64,000 nucleotides of DNA, from assembly GCA_001414345.1 (NCBI GenBank), contig LLCB01000036.1:124001-188000 (forward strand), written 5' to 3'. Positions within the stretch are counted from its first letter, which is position 1. Each line of letters starts with the position of its first letter. Origin of the DNA: Hymenoscyphus infarciens. Taxonomy: Eukaryota; Ascomycota; Leotiomycetes; Helotiales; Helotiaceae. The position numbers and the translations under genes were made by a program. Positions 57,582-64,000 of this stretch are shown here, piece by piece. The notes below the pieces were generated by a model. That model saw nothing but the letters and a program-made list of their open reading frames with translations. It searched no databases and was not told the origin of the DNA.

Positions 57582-58070
57582 CTTGAAATTTATGGGAGGT
57601 TGGGAGTAAACTTTCTGGACGAGGACTGGAAGTTGATTTGAAGTTTGTTGAGACGCCTTTGATTTGAAATATGGAGGAGGGGTATTCACGTCGATGAATT
57701 CACGTCATGACCCTCACGGACCTCCGTTTTCTCCGAGACACCCACAATTATGAAAGGGCTAAATATACAAGGTAAGCGAGCTCATTGCAACTCTCTATCC
57801 AAATAAACCATTGTCTTAGCTTTGTATTTCAAATGTTATTTGCGGGCATCACGTGTACGCTAGCCATCTTTCCACCTAGATGCTGTGTAACCCCAGCCCC
57901 TCCAACAGTTCTGAACGAAATCATGGAACTTCCAAGAACTTCAAAGATGCCACCATAGGCAACAACATTTCTGGGATTCTGGAAGCAAACTTACCATTCG
58001 TTGAAGGCTTTATGGCGATAGTGAGTAAACATCGAATCTTGCAAATTCTTCCTTCAAGGTAGGTGTATTT
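57582..58070. promoter_or_regulatory. Divergent upstream region of 57581 and 58071 genes
   Basis: About 490 bp between opposing start codons, with a CACGTG hexamer at 57850-57855. A short frame at 57880-58062 could belong to an upstream exon of the CCCH gene but no clean splice was found. Confidence 0.4.
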
Positions 58071-58797
58071 ATGGATCTGCTTGCAAAAATCGACCCCGCA
58101 CTTGAGCCTCTGGCATCAACCTCCCTACGAGGAAAGCAAGCTCAGGACGGAGGAAGAGCCAATTCAAAGCCCTGCGTACACTTTGTGATGGGCAATTGCA
58201 AATACGGAGCTCAATGTCGAAACATACACTCGGCTGGGGATGAGGAGATATCATGGCGAGCCACGCTTCCATCAACCACCGTTGTACCCCAGCAAACAAA
58301 CGAGACAACATCACGTGGTATGGCAGCCAACGAGAGGCTCATGTGCAGAAATTTTCGACAAGGCAATTGTGTATTCGGTCTCGCATGCAGATTTCGACAT
58401 GAAGAGGAAAATAACTCCCCGGATCGAGTAGTACTGGAACCACCGATTACAGGCTATAACGGTTCCTCATTCCAATGGAAACCTGAAACGCCATCGTTCA
58501 AGATGACAACTCCAGAGACTGTACTTCCCACTGCTATCAAGAATGAGGATTATACCCGACCATCGTGCCGATTTTTCGCGGCTGGAAATTGCAAACTTGG
58601 AAGTTCATGTACTTTCCGACATACTGAGATCTATAAAGCCACGCAAACCCTTCGCGTCAATGAAATAGAAAAACATGTATTTATTCAAGTGAGTGCGACT
58701 CACTATCATTTTTTTGAGTACAACTGACTTTTCAGACTCCACGGAAACCTTCACTTCCTAATCCCCACGGAACGTCAGTAACGAAAACAATCCACGG

Positions 58798-59013
58798 CAC
58801 CAGGGGTTGCAGGAATTCGTGACTGTAGTCTAAGGTACCTTCCCCTTTTATACTTCTCCTAACTGTTCTAGAACAATAAACATAACATAAATCTCATTAT
58901 TCTAGTCTCGTAGGATAATTAAATTAATTTTCCTAGTCTTAGTTGAACAATTAAGAGAGTAGTGTAAAGGTACTCTGCTCATAACCAGTCACGAATTCCT
59001 ACACCCCCTGGTG
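58798..59013. mobile_element. MITE-like element, copy 3 (TSD ACGG)
   Basis: 216 bp, same family as 3287-3503, with ends CACCAGGGG and CCCCTGGTG. It is flanked by ACGG on both sides, a 4-bp target duplication. It lies inside exon 2 of the CCCH gene and is little altered by RIP. Confidence 0.9.
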
Positions 59014-59020
59014 ACGGGGC

Positions 59021-59236
59021 CACCAGGGGCTGCAGGAATTCGTGACTATATTCTCGAAGTACTTGCACTTCTATAATTGTTCTAACTCCTTTAGAACAAT
59101 AAACATATTAAAGTCTTAATTATTTAAGCCTTTCAGGATAATGTAATCGATTTCTTAAGTCTCGGATAAACAATAGAAGGAGTAGTAGAGAGTTGGTTAA
59201 CTATTCGCTAGTCACGAATTCCTGCATCCCCTGGTG
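59021..59236. mobile_element. MITE-like element, copy 4 (TSD GGGC)
   Basis: 216 bp with the same ends, flanked by GGGC on both sides. It inserted 3 bp from copy 3, in the same exon. Internal sequence is more diverged than in copy 3 (for example TCTCGAAGTACTTGCACTTC), so it may represent a subfamily. Confidence 0.9.
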
Positions 59237-59464
59237 GGGCGGAAGTTCACTTTGGTGACAGGGGTATTGTATCTCAAGTCAAGCTCTCATCCGATTTCTC
59301 CGCAATACAAATTCTCGGTTTGCCGAACCATGTGCAGCACGAAACAATCATTGCGCTTCTCGGCGACTACGGATATGTTGTTCCTGCGGCGAAAATACAG
59401 ATCAAAACAATTGGACCTACCAGCACGGTGGCTGAAGTGCGTGTTAAAGATCCCAACTTCGGAT

Positions 59465-60152
59465 TAGGTCTATACAACGAATAGATGAATAAAATATTAA
59501 TTATTCATCATAAATATTAAATAAATATATAGTATTCAAGCGATTTTTCAAGCGATAAGAGCTTAAATAAATATATTATAAATAGTTTCTATTTATTAAG
59601 CTTAATATCCACCCCCTAGGTCTTAGTATAAAGGGTTTATATAAGTTAAATTTTACTCTCTTTTTATATATATATTTAAACATAACTAAACTATAAATTC
59701 ACTTACTTTTAATTTTTATTAATAGATTACTATTATCCCTACTCTTTATTACTTATATTATATAAACTAGTAGAGGGTGTTATATTAAAGGGTATTATAT
59801 AACACCCCACTTTCTAAAACATTATATACGTAACCTTTAAACTAAGGTTTCAACGTTAAAAGAGTCAAAAGGCTCTACTCTTTTTACCTTATTTAATAAT
59901 TTATCTACTTTTTAGCCTAGAAACGCCCTAGCGTAGCCTAATCGAGAACTAAAACAGATAATTTTTCATATATATTTAGATAAGTAGGAAACTATACTAA
60001 AAGGGTAGAGAATACTAAATAATTATAAATAAACGACTGCTATTTACACCCTAAACGCTCCTTATTCTTAAATAATTCGAAGGGTATTTTATCCGTAGAA
60101 AATCGTAAATATTCTAAATATATTCGTAGCTTTTATTCGTTGTGTAGACCTA
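59465..60152. mobile_element. 688-bp hAT-like non-autonomous element (TSD CTTCGGAT)
   Basis: Ends are TAGGTCTATACAACGAATA and its reverse complement TATTCGTTGTGTAGACCTA, with one mismatch that is a transition. It is flanked by CTTCGGAT at 59457-59464 and 60153-60160, an 8-bp target duplication. TA-starting inverted ends plus 8-bp duplication are hAT features. The interior is AT-rich, non-coding and RIP-like; it contains GGGTGTTATAT...ATATAACACCC, an internal palindrome near 59775-59805. Confidence 0.85.
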
Positions 60153-61065
60153 CTTCGGATATGAAAAAAGTGTCTGTCAAGCCACTACTGGAGACTGGAG
60201 GTTCTGGAGGTCAAGGAAACAGATTACAGCTGAGCTCTGTTAGCTGTACTTGGTACCAGCCATCTCGTCCCGCTTGGTTGAAGTTCATCTCACAACGAGA
60301 TGCCGAAGATGCAAAGAAGGTGTTAAAACAATGTCGAATTTTTGATAGAGAGTTGGAAATATCATTCCAAGAATCGACCACTATTCCATATTTTCGACGG
60401 GGATACATTATGAGTGAAGTTACACTGCAAGTAGGAAACCTGGATGTTAGAACAAGACCCAGGGATATCAAAAACATTTTGAAAGGCAGATTGGAACCCG
60501 AAGATATCATAGTTGGCGCTCCCTCCCACAATCTCTCTAATAGGGTGGCAGCAAACGGCGTGAAAGAACTTCTCCAAGAAAGTGGAGAACTCGAGTCTTT
60601 TCAATCCCAAACTCTACCCGGGAGTAACAAAGTACGAGCGTCAGCGACCTTCTTTGGTCGAGAGGACGCCATCAATTCTGTGAAAGCTCTCCACAATAAA
60701 AAGATCCCTCGACTAGGAAACTCGAAGCTGTTTGTCAGCAACGTCATCTCCGTTAAGTACAACATGCCAATAACTATCCTCGACTCAATCAAGCCAGACT
60801 TGGATCGTTTGAAAGCAGAATTTTGGCAAGAGGGGCACACACATCTCAAAATATACCCTGCTGCAGACCCAACGAAGAAGTTTACAGCCGTCAGAGTCTT
60901 TGGCGATGATGTGAAGCAAGTTACAGGAGCCAAAGCATTACTTGAGGCGTTATTTCATGGAAGTATCGCTATGAGATCCGGATCACCGCTCTGGGATGGA
61001 TACTTCTCAACTATAGCCTCTGTGCAATTTCTTGAAGAAATACACAAGACTCGTGGCGTTTACAG

Positions 61066-62300
61066 TCAGTTGCGAGTTAAGCTTGAATTTGCCTACTTTT
61101 TTATAATCTAAGCGTTTTACATATCGTACTCACTGCTAGGAGCCTCTAGCGAAATATTAGCTAAATCATCACTTACTCGATTAATACTACTATATATATA
61201 ATATTAAGGTTTTTAAAGATATACTCTAATCCTTCTATATATATAGTCTACTATAGTTTCTTAAATTAATTCTAATTATTATATAGTAATTAAAATAGCG
61301 ATTTAAGCTAGAGTAAGGTATAATAATACTAACTTCATAGAGATAGCTAGAGAGTTTAAATATAGTAGTATATCTATATATAATATTAAATAAGAGCTCT
61401 TAGTAGAAGTAGCTCTTACCTCTTATCCTTACTATAAAGCTAAACCAGGGCCTAGACCTACCTAGAATACTACTATAAAGGTATTTGTTTAAGAGCTTCT
61501 AGTATAAGATAATAAGCTTATAGTAGATAAGGTATTAGATTATATATATAATATATTCGATCTTTAGCTTTTAAAGTAGTAGATATATAGGATATATAAG
61601 AGTATAGAGATATTATATAAGAAGTTAGACTACTTCGTAAGTTAGTAGAAGCTTTAATTAATATAAGTATAGAGAGATAAATCAGCTAAATAGAAAGATA
61701 AGAGACTTATATTTCTTAATAAATCTGTCTCTAATAAGGCTACTAGTGCTCGATAATATAGATAGGCGCTAATTAGAATAAGAGCGCGCTTAAAGAGATA
61801 GTTAAAGCAATTAAGAATTTAGAGTATATTACTAGTATATACGCTCGATAGATAGCTATCGTCTATTATATTCTAGAGAGCGATTATAGTAGAGATATTT
61901 AAGAAGTAGTTAAAAGAAGATATTCTACTATAGTATAATTAAGTGCTTAGTAATTAAGATATTATTATAATAGATAATTACTCTATCTACTATAGCTCTT
62001 ATATTAGAGAGATATACGAAAAGAGAGAGATAACTATTAAGTACTTACTACTATATTACTTTTAATTTAATCTTATTAAATTAAGCTTTAAAGACCTTAA
62101 AGCCTCTATTTAATACTATTATAAGTAAGTATATATCTCTTCTAATTACAACGGCTTTAAAGGCTTTTTATAAGAGTAAATACTCTATATAAGTGAAGGA
62201 GAGAGCGCTAAAAAGAGAGCTTATAGCTACTTTAAGAATTGCTTTTATACTATAGAGTAGTATATAATATATTAAATTAACTAAGAAGCAACGAAGAGGA
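61066..62300 (+). mobile_element. RIP-decayed Tc1/mariner-like element (left end and transposase relic)
   Basis: Composition collapses near 61110 after TACAGTCAGTTGCGAGTTAA. From about 61300 a decayed frame reads like a Tc1-type transposase: IEIAREFKYSSISIYNIK (helix-turn-helix), KPGPRPT linker, then near 61968-62100 IIIDNYSIYYSSYIREIYEK and YLLLYYF-FNLIKLSFKDLK. Relatives have 'DNxSxHxSxxI' and 'LPPYSPDxNPIExxFxxLK', so the catalytic Glu now reads Lys. Stops are abundant. Right end not located. It cuts off the CCCH gene. Confidence 0.65.
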
Positions 62301-64000
62301 GATTAATAAGTATAAAGTAGATAAGAAATAAGAGATATAAGAAGAGTATATTATATTTATTCTTTAATTATACTAACGGATTATAAGCTCTTATAATAGC
62401 CTCTAGCTACTTTTAATCCTATATATTATAATAGCTTTTATATACTCTCTACTAAGCGTAACTGTTCTAAAAGTTACTATAAGAGTTAAAGCTATTACTA
62501 TATTAGTTTAAGAAGAGTAAAAGGTATATAAGTACTCTATAATTATCTCTAAGAAGCTTATATATATAATCGAAGTAAGAGGTCGTTCTTTTAAGCTAGC
62601 TATAGAATATATTATCTCTAATACCTAAGATAATAGTAAAGTACTCTCTAATACCTATAATATATATATCTACTATCTTATACTAATATTTAATATCGTA
62701 TATAGGTTTTTTAAAGCGTAAAGAGTAGAGGTAGATATAGTTGTTTTACTCTTATAAAATTAGTATAAAGAAGAACTAGATAATAAAAGATAAATAATAA
62801 AAAGTAGATAAAAGAGTATAGATAAAGAGGTGTAAATAATAAATATATAAATAATAAAAATATCTCTCTCTCTAATTATACTATTAAAATAGTTATTAAA
62901 GCTTATTTTAATATATATTTATTAATAACTAATATTACTAATTTACTAGGTTCTTATACTTAATAATAAGACTCTATATATACTAAGCCTAATTTAGTTA
63001 TAACTCTATAGAAACTATATCTAATTAAGAGACGCTAAACTCTTTTAGTAAATTTTAAATATTAAACTACTATACTCTTACTAGGTGTTCTTATAACTTA
63101 AAATCTTTTAAAAATCCTAAAAAATTAAATATTTATCTAAATAGACTAATTCCTTCTTTATAAATATAAATAATAATATAAATAAGTAATATTATATATT
63201 AAAAAATTAATTATAATTATTAAAATTTTTATAAATTTTCTATCTTATTCTTATCTCTCTCTCTTACTCCTCTCTAGTATAGACCTCTTAAATTATATCT
63301 ATAGAATCTTCTATATTCTTATTCTTATTCTTATTCTTACTTCTACTACTACTATTACCTCTATTACTTCTATTATAAATTATAACTCTTTCCTACTCTT
63401 TATAACCTAATAGAAGCTACTTCTTAATAGGCTCTTTTTAGAGTATATCTTTTCAGAGCCTATCTTCTTAAGAGTTTTCTAGAGGCGTTAGTATAAAAGC
63501 ATCTCTCTTATATACTCTCTTAAAAATACTAATATCTTTAAATAACTTCTTCTATATACTAAGAGTAATACTTATATATACTAATTCTATTATATTCAAA
63601 TTATAAAAGTCTTTAAAGCTTAGAGATTATTTCTATACTACTTAGATATAATCGCTATATATTATATAATTAAAATAAGTAGGATTATATATACGTTTAT
63701 ACTATAACTAAAACATATACTATAATTCTACTATAGACGTTACTTTATGTTTATTATAATCTATAGTACTTAAGAGATAATAGAAGAGAGCTATAGATAA
63801 TTAACTAGATAATATTAGAAATAGTAGAAGTAGTAGAAGAGAGTATAGTAGTATAGGCTTCTTAATAGTATTAACTCTTAAATTATCTCTTATAACTACT
63901 AAGGAGTTAAAGTATATATTAAAAGATATACTATATCCTCTACTTATATATACTAGTAGAGGTGCTATTATCTCTCTCTTTATCTCTTCTTTTTTATTTA
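62301..64000. other. AT-rich RIP-type block to window end
   Basis: Very low GC with TTAG/CTA-rich words, no usable frame and no recognisable domain. It probably contains the rest of the Tc1/mariner-like element and further decayed repeats that continue past the window. Confidence 0.5.

Larger units (their letters stand above)
58071..61110 (+). pseudogene. CCCH-finger/RNA-binding gene (RBR-type E3 family-like) broken by transposons
   Basis: Exon 1 58071-58688 encodes three CCCH fingers: CVHFVMGNCKYGAQCRNIH, CRNFRQGNCVFGLACRFRH and CRFFAAGNCKLGSSCTFRH. After a 47-bp intron, exon 2 starts at 58736 and is interrupted by two inverted-repeat elements (58798-59236). Removing both and one copy of each 4-bp target duplication joins ...TKTIHGAEVHFGDRG... 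in frame, continuing into an RRM-like unit (SAIQILGLPNHVQHETIIAL). A 688-bp element then interrupts at 59465. Beyond it, 60152-61070 encodes more of the same protein (VSCTWYQPSRPAWLKF, TLQVGNLDVRTRPRDIKNIL, SPLWDGYFSTIASVQFLEE), but one base out of frame. It stops in AT-rich transposon sequence. In related fungal proteins a C-terminal RING-IBR ligase module follows; here it is absent from the window. Confidence 0.8.

Noticed and set aside
59456..60160. Reading the repeat around the 688-bp insert as a 9-bp target duplication
   Set aside because: The inverted ends extend to TAGG/CCTA, which leaves CTTCGGAT, an 8-bp duplication, as the consistent reading.

Overview
This window looks like a nuclear chromosome segment of a filamentous ascomycete (Pezizomycotina, possibly Leotiomycetes; the class is only a guess). 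Genes are split by many short GT-AG introns of about 45-130 bp. They include Zn2Cys6, MHYT, GRAB-golgin, SPF45-like and PTS1-bearing peroxisomal proteins typical of moulds. The sequence has two compartments: normal-GC gene islands, and very AT-rich blocks whose decayed transposons carry dense C-to-T/G-to-A changes, the mark of repeat-induced point mutation (RIP).

Layout: (1) 1-3.3 kb, ECM33-like GPI wall protein. (2) 3.3-13.5 kb, two copies of a ~217-bp inverted-repeat element, AT-rich DNA, an isolated fragment of an NAD-dependent epimerase-like gene, and a ~6.9-kb decayed DNA transposon with inverted heptamer arrays at both ends and a relic of an integrase-like transposase. (3) 13.5-26.5 kb, gene island: GFA-family enzyme, BTB protein, Zn2Cys6 regulator, MHYT membrane protein, peroxisomal PCS60-like synthetase, SPF45-like splicing factor. 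(4) 26.9-33.4 kb, a near full-length RIP-mutated LINE with a poly-A tail. (5) 33.6-43.4 kb, a broken DUF3176-like gene, RUD3-like golgin, catalase-related protein, SWIM/RING protein and two unrecognised membrane proteins. (6) 43.4-45.2 kb, a short duplication in which one copy is RIP-mutated and the parental copy is intact. (7) 45.2-53.7 kb, a 1,686-residue F-box/zinc-finger protein and a second PTS1-bearing acyl-CoA synthetase. (8) 55-64 kb, a gene graveyard: two unrelated P450 remnants, one intact small membrane protein, and a CCCH-finger/RNA-binding gene hit by two ~216-bp elements with 4-bp target duplications, then a 688-bp hAT-like element with an 8-bp target duplication, then cut off by a decayed Tc1/mariner-like element that leads into AT-rich DNA to the window end.

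The intact genes are mostly housekeeping: wall assembly, Golgi tethering, splicing, and peroxisomal acyl activation (two AMP-forming synthetases both ending in AKL). I see no biosynthetic cluster. The most informative content is the record of transposition and RIP: insertions can be ordered, target duplications read, and codons for catalytic acids in three different transposon enzymes are converted by G-to-A change (Asp to Asn, Glu to Lys). Spliced coordinates come from reading splice sites by eye; exon sums were checked to be multiples of three and junction frames were followed.
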